Assembly (NCBI GenBank): GCA_964628515.1
Contig: CAZVNZ010000021.1
Location: 1-52,089, forward strand
Reading direction: 5' to 3'
DNA from: CAZVNZ01 sp964628515
GTDB lineage: Bacteria; Bacillota; Clostridia; Christensenellales; Christensenellaceae
DNA: 52,089 nt
The notes under the pieces were generated by a model. The model ran no database searches, was not told the DNA's origin, and saw only the letters and a program-made list of their open reading frames with translations. Each line of letters opens with the position of its first letter. The first letter of the stretch is position 1. Both the position numbers and the translations under genes were made by a program. Of the stretch, positions 1 to 9,035 are shown one piece after another.

Positions 1-15
1 ATTATTCATTTTATT

Positions 16-44
16 ATTATATCATACGAAGTGCTTTTTGTCCA
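16..44 (-). promoter_or_regulatory. sigma-A promoter for a gene left of the window
   Basis: On the minus strand TGGACA (39-44) and TATAAT (16-21) are separated by exactly 17 bp. This is a near-consensus sigma-A promoter pointing out of the left edge. A minus-strand ATG lies at 9-7, about where transcription would begin, so that gene would have almost no leader; this may be coincidence. The promoter suggests that the next gene leftwards does not depend on the ftsY operon. Confidence 0.6.
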
Positions 45-121
45 CTCCTTTATTTAGCGTATTTTGATTGCTTATTTTCCACAGTTGAGTGTGTATAATA
101 AAATACGATTGCAAGAAAAAC

Positions 122-1021
122 TTACTCTATTACCGCCTTTGCAAATTCCTTTGCATCGAAGGGTTGTAAATCGTCCACACCTTCCCCTACCCCTATAAAT
201 CTTACGGGTACGCCTGTCATATCCTTAATGGCGCACACCACTCCCCCTTTTGCCGTGCCGTCTAACTTTGTAAGTACAATCCCCGATAAATTAACACTTT
301 GGTTAAACACCTCCGTTTGAGAGATTGCGTTTTGCCCTGTTGTTGCATCTATCACCAAAAAGGTTTCCTGTTGTGCCTCGCTAAATTCTTTTGTTATTAC
401 CCTATTTATTTTTTCAAGCTCGCTCATTAGATTTTTTTTGTTATGCAGTCTGCCTGCGGTGTCTATTATAAGTAAATCTGCATTGTTGTGTTTTGCCGCA
501 TCTATGGCATCGTACACCACGGCGGCAGGGTCTGCACCTTCCGCATACTTAATTACCCTTGTGTTTGTGCGCTCTCCCCATACACTTAACTGCTCTGCGG
601 CGGCGGCTCTAAAAGTATCTGCCGCTCCTAAAATAACCTTTTTACCCATGGCGGTGTAATAGGCGCACAACTTGCCTATATTTGTGGTTTTGCCCACACC
701 GTTTACTCCTACTATTAGCATTACTGTAGGGGTTTTTAGCTGTAGTGGCGGTGCGTACATATAATCTGCCAGTATTTCCCTTAAAATATCTTTAATATCG
801 TCGGACTCGGAAATTTTATTTTCTTTTACTTTATCTCTTAAGCTTTCTATTATTTTGGAAGTGGTTTCGTAGCCTAAGTCGCTTAGTATTAAGGCTTCCT
901 CCAACTCCTCAAAAAATTCCTCGTCTATTTTTCTGAAGTTTTTAATTACGTTGTTTAACTTCCCCGAAATATTATCCCTCGTTTTGTTTACCCTTTCTTT
1001 TAGTTTATCAAAAAAGCCCAT
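122..1021 (-). CDS. ftsY: Signal recognition particle receptor FtsY
   Basis: FtsY is the membrane-associated GTPase that receives the SRP-ribosome complex and delivers nascent membrane proteins to the Sec translocon. The 299 residues show a short charged N region, a helical N domain (to about 90) and the GTPase G domain. The P-loop GVNGVGKT is at 105-112, DTFRAAA at 135-141, DTAGR at 187-191 and TKLDGTAKGG at 251-260. There is no long acidic A domain as in E. coli, which is normal for Firmicutes. AAGGAG precedes the ATG. The gene follows smc by 15 bp in the same operon, the usual smc-ftsY pairing. No clear terminator is visible after it. Confidence 0.97.
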   Translation of the reverse strand: MGFFDKLKERVNKTRDNISGKLNNVIKNFRKIDEEFFEELEEALILSDLGYETTSKIIESLRDKVKENKISESDDIKDILREILADYMYAPPLQLKTPTVMLIVGVNGVGKTTNIGKLCAYYTAMGKKVILGAADTFRAAAAEQLSVWGERTNTRVIKYAEGADPAAVVYDAIDAAKHNNADLLIIDTAGRLHNKKNLMSELEKINRVITKEFSEAQQETFLVIDATTGQNAISQTEVFNQSVNLSGIVLTKLDGTAKGGVVCAIKDMTGVPVRFIGVGEGVDDLQPFDAKEFAKAVIE

Positions 1022-1036
1022 TATTTATCTCCTTGT

Positions 1037-4000
1037 TTAATTTAATGATACGGATACTATATTGGAAACCCCTCTTTCCTGCATTGCAATACCGTACAGG
1101 GTATCGCAAATTGCCATAGTGGGTTTTCTGTGAGTTATAATTATAAATTGCAAATCTTTAGACAGCATTTTTACATACTCGCTAAACCTTATAACGTTTG
1201 CATCGTCTAAAGGTGCGTCTATCTCGTCTAACAAACATATTGGGGATGGATTAATTTCTAACATTGCAAATAATAGGGCTATTGCTGTAAACGCCTTTTC
1301 CCCACCCGAAAGCAAGGTTATACTCTGCAACTTTTTTCCGGGGGGCTCTGCAATAATATCTATACCGCACTCCATAATATTGTCATCCTCTAAAAGTACA
1401 ATTTTTGCGTCTCCCCCGCCGAAAAGCTCTTTGTATACCCTGTTAAAATTGCTGTTAATTTGTGCAAATTTTTCCTTAAAGCTGTCCGTCATATTGTTTA
1501 GTAGGTCTTTTATTACCACTTCTAAATCCAAAATTGCGTTTTGCAAATCCGCTTTTTGCACAAGTAGGTTGTCGTAGCGCTCCTTTACCCTTGCGTAATC
1601 CTCTATGGCGTTGGGATTTATGCTACCCATAGCTTTAATTTGGTTTTTAATGTCCTCTGCCTCTTTTACACCGCTATTGTAGGAAAAATCAACCTTAAAA
1701 GGAAGTGCGTTGGTGTAAGTAAGCCCGTAATCATCCCATAATTTATTAAGCAAAGTTTCTTTGGAAAGCTCTATTTTTTCTTTATTTGCCATTAGTTTGT
1801 ATTTAGTTTCTATTAAAATGTTTTTTTCCTCGTGGATTTTGCCTACCTTTTCCTCGTATTCTTCTATGTAAATATTTAAGTTATCCCTTTTAACAAATAT
1901 TTCTTTTGCGTTTCCCCCCGCATTTTTTATATACTCAAAAATTTCGGATAACCGCCTGATTATTTCCTCTTTTTTGTATGATATTTCTAAAACTTCCTTT
2001 TGTAGCTCCTCACTTTGCTTTTGTGATGCCTCAATTTCGCCTTGCAGTCGTGCGTTTTCCCCTTTTACGTATTCTAAATCCCGTGCTACAATATTTTTAT
2101 TGCCACTATGCTCTTGATGCTCCTTTTCATGCAAATTAAGTTTGTCTTTAAGGTCGTTTAGCTTAGTTGCCCCTGCTTTGTACTCTTCTTCCGTTTTACT
2201 GCCTGCAACCACCCTTTCTTCGTATTCTTCCGTGATGTCTGTAATTTCACCTTCAAGAGCAGAAATATGCTTGTTTAGTTGCACCAAGCTGTTGTATGAG
2301 TCAAGCTCCCGGGTTTGTAAATCGTACAGCACTTCGTCCCTTTCGCTTAGGCTGTTGTTTGCACCAAGTATCCGCTCTTTTAGACTTGCCGATTTTATTT
2401 CCAGCTCTCGTAATTTATCTAAATATTCCTGTTGGCACTCTACTTTTGCGTCAATTTCCTCCTGCTTGCCCTTAAGTTCTGTTTTGCAGGTCTCCATTTT
2501 TGCGGTAAGTGCAACCGCCCTTTCCTCCAACTCTGCTATTATACGTTTTTTGGACAGCAGTCCTGCTTTTTGGTTTTTTATACTGCCCCCGGTAATTACA
2601 CCGCCGGGCTTTATAAAATCCCCTTCCATTGTTACCGCTCTAAAAGCATAGTTTGCTTTGCGCATTAGTTTAATGGCACACTGCATATCTTTTACTATTA
2701 CCGTTCTTGCAAGTAAAAAATCTATTGCACCTCTAACGTTTTGCTTGCAACTTATTGCCTCGCTTGCAAGGCACAGCACCCCTTCTTCCTGTAAATACTT
2801 GCGCTCCTCTTTTTGCAGATATTTTATTTTAAGTGCGTTTACGGGTAAAAAGGTTACTCGACCTAAGTTAAACTTACGCAAATGCTCTATAATGTCCTTT
2901 GCGTCCTCGTCCTCTTCTACCACCACATTTTGCAGAGCATTGCCTAAAATAACCTCTATGGGTGTTTCGTATTCTTTGGGTACTTCTATTAGCTCTGCAA
3001 GCACCCCTGTTATTTTTTTTGCAATGTGTGGTGCTTGTTTTGCACTTTTAAAAAGCTCTTTTACACTATCAAAATACCCCTCGTATTCCATATTGGAAAG
3101 CAAGTTGTGCTTGGATTTTGCCTCGTTTAATTTGTGAAGCATATTAGTGTGTTTGTCCTCAATTTCCTTTTTTTGAGAGCTGAGATTATTAATCTCCCCC
3201 ACAAAGTTGTTTAGCGTTCTTCTTATCTGCGTACTTTCGTCGCTTATTTTCTCTTTTTGCGCCTCAAGCGTGGCTATTTCCTCTCTTTGAGACTTAATAT
3301 GCTCTTCGTATTCCCCAATTTGCGTTTTTATTTCTTCGTGCTTTTTGGTTAGCAGTTCCGCTTTTACCTGCTTTTCGCTTAACTCTATGTTTAGGCTTTG
3401 CATAAGTGTACGCTTGTCCTCGATTTCCTGCCTTATGCTTTCTATATTTGCGGAAAAATTACCGTATTTTTCCGTTAAACTTGCAATTTCTTCTTTTAAG
3501 TCCTCTATTACTTCGTACTGAGTATCCGTAACCTCGTTTATCTCGTTTATTTTTGCTTTATAGGTTGCAATTAGTTTGTTGTTTTCCTCTATGGCATCTT
3601 TGGCGGTTTGCTCTAAAGCCTTGTTTTTTTCCAGATTAACGGCATAGTTACGCTCTTTTTCCTCAATTACGTTAATATCCCCTTTTAACCGCTCCTGCTC
3701 GTTGGAAAATCTGTTAAACTCCGCATTGTGCACTTCTATTATGTTTTGGATTTCACCAAGCTCTTGCTTTGCTTTGGAGATTTGCACGTTTACACCTGCA
3801 ATTTTGGTGTCTATGTTTGAAATTTCGTCCTCGTTTTCCAAAATAAGCTCTTGGTTTTTGGCGATACGCTCGTCGCTTTTTTCGTAATTATACAAAAAAA
3901 GGTTAATTTCCCATGTTTTTAGCTTTTCCCTTAATGTCAGGTAGTTTTTTGCCTCCTGCATTTGTTTTTCTAACGGAGCTATTTGGATTTCCAGCTCGCT

Positions 4001-4585
4001 TATTATATCTGTCAGCCGTACTATGTTGTCTTTGGTTTTTTCTAAGTTTTTTTCCGCCTCTTCCTTTCTTATGCGGTACTTCATAATACCTGCCGCTTCC
4101 TCGAAAACCTTTCTGCGTGCGGTTGGCTTGCTTGTGAGTATTTCGTCTATTTTCCCCTGCCCTATTATAGAGTAACCCTCTTTGCCTATACCGGTATCTC
4201 TAAATAAGTCTATTATATCTTTTAGTCGACACGCCGTGTTATTAATATAGTAAATACACTCTCCGCTTCTGTACATTCTTCTGCGTACGGAGATTTCGTT
4301 ATATTCCGGCTCTAATGCTTTTTTGGAGTTGTCAAAAATTAGGGCAACTTCGCAACAATTTTTTTTGTTGCGCTCCACCGTGCCGTTAAAAATAACGTCC
4401 TGCATGGTTTGCCCTCTTAAATTCTTGGAGCTTTGCTCGCCTAAAACCCAACGAAGTGCATCCGCAATATTACTTTTACCGCTACCGTTAGGCCCTACAA
4501 CGCCTGTAATACCTTTATTTATTATTATCTCTTTTTTGTTGCAAAAGGACTTAAATCCGTTTACCTCAATTCTGCTTAGAAACAA
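1037..4585 (-). CDS. smc: Chromosome partition protein Smc
   Basis: Smc is the ATPase core of condensin, which with ScpA and ScpB compacts and segregates the chromosome. The protein is 1182 residues, the family's usual length. The head has Walker A GPNGSGKS at 31-38. Two long charged coiled coils flank a hinge around residues 500-680. The C-terminal head has the ABC signature LSGGEKA (about 1092-1098) and Walker B CLLDEIDAPLD (about 1117-1127). The start is a TTG preceded by GGAG and overlaps the stop of the upstream rseC-like gene, so the two are translationally close. rnc, which usually precedes smc in Firmicutes, is absent here. Confidence 0.97.
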   Translation of the reverse strand: MFLSRIEVNGFKSFCNKKEIIINKGITGVVGPNGSGKSNIADALRWVLGEQSSKNLRGQTMQDVIFNGTVERNKKNCCEVALIFDNSKKALEPEYNEISVRRRMYRSGECIYYINNTACRLKDIIDLFRDTGIGKEGYSIIGQGKIDEILTSKPTARRKVFEEAAGIMKYRIRKEEAEKNLEKTKDNIVRLTDIISELEIQIAPLEKQMQEAKNYLTLREKLKTWEINLFLYNYEKSDERIAKNQELILENEDEISNIDTKIAGVNVQISKAKQELGEIQNIIEVHNAEFNRFSNEQERLKGDINVIEEKERNYAVNLEKNKALEQTAKDAIEENNKLIATYKAKINEINEVTDTQYEVIEDLKEEIASLTEKYGNFSANIESIRQEIEDKRTLMQSLNIELSEKQVKAELLTKKHEEIKTQIGEYEEHIKSQREEIATLEAQKEKISDESTQIRRTLNNFVGEINNLSSQKKEIEDKHTNMLHKLNEAKSKHNLLSNMEYEGYFDSVKELFKSAKQAPHIAKKITGVLAELIEVPKEYETPIEVILGNALQNVVVEEDEDAKDIIEHLRKFNLGRVTFLPVNALKIKYLQKEERKYLQEEGVLCLASEAISCKQNVRGAIDFLLARTVIVKDMQCAIKLMRKANYAFRAVTMEGDFIKPGGVITGGSIKNQKAGLLSKKRIIAELEERAVALTAKMETCKTELKGKQEEIDAKVECQQEYLDKLRELEIKSASLKERILGANNSLSERDEVLYDLQTRELDSYNSLVQLNKHISALEGEITDITEEYEERVVAGSKTEEEYKAGATKLNDLKDKLNLHEKEHQEHSGNKNIVARDLEYVKGENARLQGEIEASQKQSEELQKEVLEISYKKEEIIRRLSEIFEYIKNAGGNAKEIFVKRDNLNIYIEEYEEKVGKIHEEKNILIETKYKLMANKEKIELSKETLLNKLWDDYGLTYTNALPFKVDFSYNSGVKEAEDIKNQIKAMGSINPNAIEDYARVKERYDNLLVQKADLQNAILDLEVVIKDLLNNMTDSFKEKFAQINSNFNRVYKELFGGGDAKIVLLEDDNIMECGIDIIAEPPGKKLQSITLLSGGEKAFTAIALLFAMLEINPSPICLLDEIDAPLDDANVIRFSEYVKMLSKDLQFIIITHRKPTMAICDTLYGIAMQERGVSNIVSVSLN

Positions 4586-4588
4586 AAA

Positions 4589-5011
4589 TTACTCTCCGAT
4601 AATTTTTTTTATTGTGTACACATTAGCTAATTTCTTGGAAAAAAACGGGTTTAGCAGTTTTAGTACCAAAAACGCAACTGCGCAAAACATCAAACCCAGT
4701 ATTGCCGCAAAAGCATCCTTAACTTCAAAAAGGGTCTGTGGGATGGTGTAGCCCAAAAACACTCCTAAAAAAAGCATCACCAAAGGAAAAATATAGGCAA
4801 TGGCGGAAGAGCTTAACGCCGTTTTGGTTTTAAACTCCACTTCTACTATGTCGTCTACTTTTACATTTAGGTTGTTTATTGCACTTATTGTAATATCTTT
4901 GCCGTTTGCAAGCATACCGCATGCACCGCATTTTGCACAGGCGGATGTGCGTTTAAAGAGTATGTAGGCTTTGTCCTTTTCTACCTTTGTTACTGTACCT
5001 GTCTCGTTCAT
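4589..5011 (-). CDS. SoxR-reducing system protein RseC family membrane protein
   Basis: A 140-residue protein of the RseC/MucC family. Family members in other bacteria act with Rnf/Rsx electron-transfer complexes or tune envelope-stress sigma factors; the role here is inferred only. The N-terminal part is soluble and holds a cysteine cluster CAKCGAC (about residues 25-31), conserved in the family and probably metal- or Fe-S-binding. Two hydrophobic membrane segments follow (about 72-92 and 100-120). GGAGG lies upstream of the ATG. The gene sits between tcdA and smc in the same operon; no rnf or rsx genes are in the window. Confidence 0.85.
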   Translation of the reverse strand: MNETGTVTKVEKDKAYILFKRTSACAKCGACGMLANGKDITISAINNLNVKVDDIVEVEFKTKTALSSSAIAYIFPLVMLFLGVFLGYTIPQTLFEVKDAFAAILGLMFCAVAFLVLKLLNPFFSKKLANVYTIKKIIGE

Positions 5012-5047
5012 AGTTGTGCCTCCGCATAAGCCTTTGTTGAAATTGCC

Positions 5048-5740
5048 TTACTTGCTTATAATATCTTTTATAACCTCGCTTGCCATTATTAAACCACAAA
5101 CGGATGGCACAAAAGAAATACTTGCCGGTACCTGCTTTCCCTCGTCTGTAATACTCGTTTTTATTGGCATCTCCTTAGAGCATACTACCTTAAGCCTTGG
5201 TATTTCCCACTCCCTTAACTGCTTTCTGACTATTTTTGCCAGAGGGTCGTAGGTGGTTTTGTATATATCCGTAACCTCAAACTCCGTGGGGTTTAGCTTG
5301 TTGCCTGCGCCCATTGCACTAATAATTGGTATATTATTAGTATAGCACATTTTTATCAGCAGTAGCTTGGATTTTACGCTGTCTATTGCGTCTACCACAT
5401 AATTTGGTGTTGTGGCAAACAGTATTTCTTTAGTATCATCATCAAAAAAAACTTGGTGAGTTGTTACTCGTGCATCCTTGTTTATATCCAAAATGCGCTT
5501 TTGCATTACCACAGTTTTGTGCATACCTATGGTAGAATTTAGTGCAACAAGCTGTCTGTTTGCGTTTGATGGTTTAACAACATCGTTATCTATTAAAATA
5601 AGGTTGCCCACACCTGCCCTGCAAAGTGCTTCGGCGGCGTAAGAGCCTACTCCGCCCACTCCAAACAGGGCAACCGTGCTGTTTTTCAGTTTTTTGGCAT
5701 TGTCCTCGCCAATTAGTGCAAGTGTCCTTGATTGATCCAT
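5048..5740 (-). CDS. tcdA: tRNA threonylcarbamoyladenosine dehydratase (TcdA/ThiF-like)
   Basis: An E1-like enzyme that uses ATP to cyclise t6A at position 37 of ANN-decoding tRNAs to ct6A. The 230 residues carry the nucleotide-binding GVGGVGS at 27-33, then the ThiF/HesA pattern IDNDVVKPSNANRQ and a VVDAID segment. VVCSKEMP near residue 195 fits the catalytic-loop cysteine region of the TcdA family. It is slightly shorter than E. coli TcdA. The start overlaps the aspS stop (TAATG), so the genes are probably translationally coupled. Other ThiF-family activities are possible, but the neighbouring tRNA synthetases favour a tRNA role. Confidence 0.88.
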   Translation of the reverse strand: MDQSRTLALIGEDNAKKLKNSTVALFGVGGVGSYAAEALCRAGVGNLILIDNDVVKPSNANRQLVALNSTIGMHKTVVMQKRILDINKDARVTTHQVFFDDDTKEILFATTPNYVVDAIDSVKSKLLLIKMCYTNNIPIISAMGAGNKLNPTEFEVTDIYKTTYDPLAKIVRKQLREWEIPRLKVVCSKEMPIKTSITDEGKQVPASISFVPSVCGLIMASEVIKDIISK

Positions 5741-7524
5741 TACTTCTTATTTATTTTTATATGCAAATCTCTTAGCTGTTTTGGGTCTACCTCGTCGGGA
5801 GCTTTAGACATTAAGCAGGATGCGTTTTGCACTTTTGGAAAGGCAATAACGTCTCTTATGGACTCCGAGCCCGTAAGTAGCATTGCAAGCCTGTCTAAGC
5901 CGTAAGCCAAACCGCCGTGGGGTGGTGTGCCGTAGGCAAAGGCTTCTAACATAAACCCAAACCGTTCCCACGCCTCCTCTTTTGTAAAGCCTAACGCCTC
6001 AAACATGGTTTCTTGCAGTTGGGTGCTGTGTATTCTTATACTGCCACCCCCGATTTCGTTGCCGTTTAATATAATATCGTAGGCTTTTGCCCTTGCGTTT
6101 TCCGGGTCTGTTGCCACTTTTTCTATATCGCTGTCCATTGGGGAGGTAAAGGGGTGATGTTTTGCCGTATAGCGTTTTTCCTCCTCGTTATACTCAAACA
6201 AGGGAAACTCCGTAACCCACAGTAAATCCCAGGTGTTTTTTTCTATTAAGTTTAGTTTTTCCGCAAGCTGCAGACGCAAATTGCCCAAAGAGTCAAAAAC
6301 CACCGAGTTTTTGTCCCCTACAAAGAATAAAATATCCCCTACTTTGCCATCTAAGCGCTCCATAATTTTGTCTATTTCTTCTTGTGTCATAAATTTGGTT
6401 ATGGGGGAGTTTAGCCCGTCCTCTTTTATGGAAATCCAAGCCATACCCTTTGCGCCGTAGATTTTTACAAATTCTACAAGTGCGTCGATTTCTCTGCGTG
6501 CCATGGCGTTTGCACAGCCTTTTGCGTTTATTGCCCTAACGCTACCCCCGTTTTTAACCACGGAAGAAAACACTTTAAATTCGGAATTTTGTATAATATC
6601 GCTGACATCCTTAAGCTCTAAACCAAAACGGGTATCCGGCTTGTCGCTACCGTACCTCTCCATAGCTTCTTTATATGTAAGCCTTTTTAAAGGCAGAGTT
6701 ATTTCTGTGTCCATAACTTCTTTAAATATGGTTTTTAGCAGGTTTTCGTGCATAGCTATAACGTCGTCTGTTTCCACAAAAGACATTTCCGTATCTATTT
6801 GGGTAAACTCCGGCTGTCTGTCTGCACGTAAATCTTCGTCTCTAAAGCATTTTGTTATTTGAAAGTATCTGTCGTATCCTGATACCATAAGCATTTGCTT
6901 AAATATTTGAGGAGATTGTGGCAGTGCGTAAAAAGCCCCTTCGTGAATACGAGAAGGCACAAGGTAGTCTCTTGCCCCTTCGGGAGTGCTTTTTTGGAGC
7001 ATGGGTGTTTCTATATCCAAAAAGCCGTTTTCCGTAAAAAATCTGCGTGTTACATCTGCAAGTTTGTTTCTTAGCATTAAGTTTTTTTGCATTTGAGGAC
7101 GGCGCAAATCCAAGTATCTGTACTTTAGCCGTAATTCCTCTCTTACCTTTGTGTTATCCTCTATGGCAAAAGGTGGCGTTTTAGCCTCGCTTAACACTTT
7201 AAGCTCTTCTACCTTTACTTCTATTTCTCCCGTAAAAATTTTAGTGTTTATAGTGTCCTCGCTACGCTGAGTAATTTTGCCTTTAACCGCCAGCACAAAC
7301 TCGTTTCTTATTTGTTGAGGCTTTGCAAAATCACCTTTAAAAACAGATTCGTCAAACACTATTTGCATAATTCCGGATCTATCTCGTAAATCCACAAAAA
7401 TCAGTGCACCTAAATCTCTTCTGGTGTCTGCCCAACCCATTAATGTTACATCTTTTCCAATATCCTTTTTGGTAAACTCGGCGCAAAGTGCGCTTCTTTT
7501 CCAATCTCCTAAAAATTCGCCCAT
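5740..7524 (-). CDS. aspS: Aspartyl-tRNA synthetase
   Basis: A class II synthetase that charges tRNA with aspartate. The 594-residue length is the bacterial type: an N-terminal OB-fold anticodon-binding domain (about 15-105), the class II catalytic core and an inserted GAD domain (about 290-420). Motif 2 is FRDEDLRADRQPEF, and motif 3 is in GGLAYGLDRLAMLL near the C-terminus. A ribosome binding site (AGGAG) precedes the ATG. The gene follows hisS by 17 bp, a classic Firmicutes pair. Whether the enzyme discriminates tRNA-Asp from tRNA-Asn cannot be decided here. Confidence 0.97.
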   Translation of the reverse strand: MGEFLGDWKRSALCAEFTKKDIGKDVTLMGWADTRRDLGALIFVDLRDRSGIMQIVFDESVFKGDFAKPQQIRNEFVLAVKGKITQRSEDTINTKIFTGEIEVKVEELKVLSEAKTPPFAIEDNTKVREELRLKYRYLDLRRPQMQKNLMLRNKLADVTRRFFTENGFLDIETPMLQKSTPEGARDYLVPSRIHEGAFYALPQSPQIFKQMLMVSGYDRYFQITKCFRDEDLRADRQPEFTQIDTEMSFVETDDVIAMHENLLKTIFKEVMDTEITLPLKRLTYKEAMERYGSDKPDTRFGLELKDVSDIIQNSEFKVFSSVVKNGGSVRAINAKGCANAMARREIDALVEFVKIYGAKGMAWISIKEDGLNSPITKFMTQEEIDKIMERLDGKVGDILFFVGDKNSVVFDSLGNLRLQLAEKLNLIEKNTWDLLWVTEFPLFEYNEEEKRYTAKHHPFTSPMDSDIEKVATDPENARAKAYDIILNGNEIGGGSIRIHSTQLQETMFEALGFTKEEAWERFGFMLEAFAYGTPPHGGLAYGLDRLAMLLTGSESIRDVIAFPKVQNASCLMSKAPDEVDPKQLRDLHIKINKK

Positions 7525-7541
7525 TTAGTTGTACTCCTGTT

Positions 7542-8801
7542 TTATAAAAATAATAATAAATCTTTAATATCGTTTTTTACCCTTTTTTCGTCCCCTGTTT
7601 CCATATCCTTAATGGTTACGGTGTTGTGCTTAATCTCTTCTTCTCCTATTACCATAACCTTTTTAACACCTAATTTATCCGCAAACTTAAATTGGGATTT
7701 CATACTTCTTTTAGCGTGATCGCAATCGGCCTTTAGCCCTTCGTTACGCAGTTTGTTTACAAGTTTTACCGCAACCGGTTTTGCCTCCTCGGTATGCGTA
7801 CACACGTAAACATCCAAATACACGGGCTTAGGTATTTCTATGCTCTCCGCCTCCATAACCATAAGCAAGCGTTCTATCCCAAGCCCAAAGCCTATTCCTG
7901 CCATTTTAGGCCCTCCAAGCTGAGAAATCAAGTTGTCGTACCTACCCCCACCGCACACCGTGCCTTGCGAGCCTATGTTTTCGGATACTATTTCAAAAAC
8001 CGTTTTAGTGTAGTAATCAAGCCCCCTTACAATAAAGGGATTAACCTCAAAAGCCACATTTAGAGCGGATAACAGCTTTTTTAATTCTTTATGATGATCC
8101 TTGCACTCCGGGCAAAGCCGGTCTATCATTAAGGGTGCTTTTGCAACTATTTTTTTGCACTCTTCCTCCTTGCAGTCTAAAATACGCAAGGGGTTTTTTT
8201 GTAGTCTGTCCTTGCAGGTTGTGCACAGGTTTTCCTTTTTATTTTCTAAATATTCCTTTAAAAGCTCGTTGTATTGGGGTCTGCATTTTTCGCAGCCTAT
8301 GCTGTTTATATATAGCTTTAACTTTGTTATTTTTAAGGTATTAAGAAGGTTTAGTGCATTGCAAATAACCTCTGCATCTATGGAGGGGCTTGTAGCACCG
8401 AAAACCTCTATGCCAAACTGATGGTGCTCTCTAAGCCTTCCGCTTTGGGGTCTTTCGTATCTAAATACGGGGGTGCTTAAATAGTAGCATTTTGTGGGTT
8501 GTGCCATGCCAACTAAGCCGTTTTCTATAAAGGCACGGGCTACTCCTGCCGTTCCCTCGGGTTTAAGTGTAATACTGCGCTCCCCTTTATCTAAAAAGGT
8601 GTACATTTCTTTTTGTACTACGTCTGTTGTGTCCCCTACACCACGCAAAAAAAGCTCTGTATGCTCAAAAACAGGGGTTCTAAATTCCAGATACCCCGAA
8701 ACATCCATTATTTTTCTTACTTTTTCTTCCACAAACTGCCATTTATAGCTGTTTTGCGGTAGTATGTCCTTTGTGCCCTTAGGTGCTTTTAAACTGCTCA
8801 T
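7542..8801 (-). CDS. hisS: Histidyl-tRNA synthetase
   Basis: A class II synthetase of 419 residues that charges tRNA-His. The N-terminal GTKDILP, the motif 2 region FRYERPQSGRLREHHQFG, the histidine A motif VRGLDYYTKTVFE and motif 3 GIGFGLGIERLL are all present. The C-terminal anticodon-binding domain starts around residue 325. A CxxC...CxxC cluster at about 188-230 is a zinc-like knuckle seen in some clostridial HisRS insertions. The gene has its own consensus promoter about 75 bp upstream and a GGAG site. The roughly 70-nt leader is too short for a T-box. Confidence 0.97.
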   Translation of the reverse strand: MSSLKAPKGTKDILPQNSYKWQFVEEKVRKIMDVSGYLEFRTPVFEHTELFLRGVGDTTDVVQKEMYTFLDKGERSITLKPEGTAGVARAFIENGLVGMAQPTKCYYLSTPVFRYERPQSGRLREHHQFGIEVFGATSPSIDAEVICNALNLLNTLKITKLKLYINSIGCEKCRPQYNELLKEYLENKKENLCTTCKDRLQKNPLRILDCKEEECKKIVAKAPLMIDRLCPECKDHHKELKKLLSALNVAFEVNPFIVRGLDYYTKTVFEIVSENIGSQGTVCGGGRYDNLISQLGGPKMAGIGFGLGIERLLMVMEAESIEIPKPVYLDVYVCTHTEEAKPVAVKLVNKLRNEGLKADCDHAKRSMKSQFKFADKLGVKKVMVIGEEEIKHNTVTIKDMETGDEKRVKNDIKDLLLFL

Positions 8802-8877
8802 TTTTTCTCCAAATTATTTATATGGCTTATTTATAGCCTCTTTTTTTACTTATTTATACCTTAGCGGTAATGGTTTA

Positions 8878-8906
8878 ATTATACAAATAATTACTATAAG
8901 TGTCAA
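8878..8906 (-). promoter_or_regulatory. Consensus sigma-A promoter for hisS-aspS and downstream genes
   Basis: On the minus strand TTGACA (8901-8906) and TATAAT (8878-8883) are 17 bp apart, a perfect sigma-A match. Predicted transcription starts about 70 nt before hisS. The -35 hexamer lies inside a repeated element. This promoter would let hisS-aspS-tcdA-rseC-smc-ftsY be expressed apart from the secDF part of the run. Confidence 0.8.
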
Positions 8907-9022
8907 CTTGCGTTAGGGTAAATTATTTGCAGGCAAATAATTAAACTATGTGTCAACTTGCGTTAAAGTAAATTATTTGCAGGCAGGCAGGCAAATAAAT
9001 AATTACATTACGTGTCTACTTA
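8886..9022. repeat. Short tandem repeat array between hemZ and hisS
   Basis: TGTCAACTTGCGTTA at 8901 recurs 50 bp later at 8951, each followed by GTAAATTATTTGCAGGCA. A third, degraded unit (TGTCTACTT) begins near 9013. Between units 2 and 3 the tetramer GGCA is repeated (8981-8993). On the minus strand each unit supplies a TTGACA-like hexamer, but only the hisS-proximal unit has a TATAAT at the right distance. There is no gene in this 234-bp gap. Unit number and spacing do not fit CRISPR. Confidence 0.8.
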
Positions 9023-9035
9023 ATACTAATGTATA

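Noticed and set aside
61..121. TGTGTATAAT near the left edge as a plus-strand promoter
   Set aside because: No good -35 and no plus-strand gene follows; it points into the 3' end of ftsY.
8807..8877. T-box riboswitch upstream of hisS
   Set aside because: The leader is about 70 nt, with no AGGGTGG-like motif and no terminator; far too short.
8886..9022. CRISPR-like spaced repeats
   Set aside because: Only two good units, spacers partly identical, no cas genes, and the repeats supply promoter hexamers.
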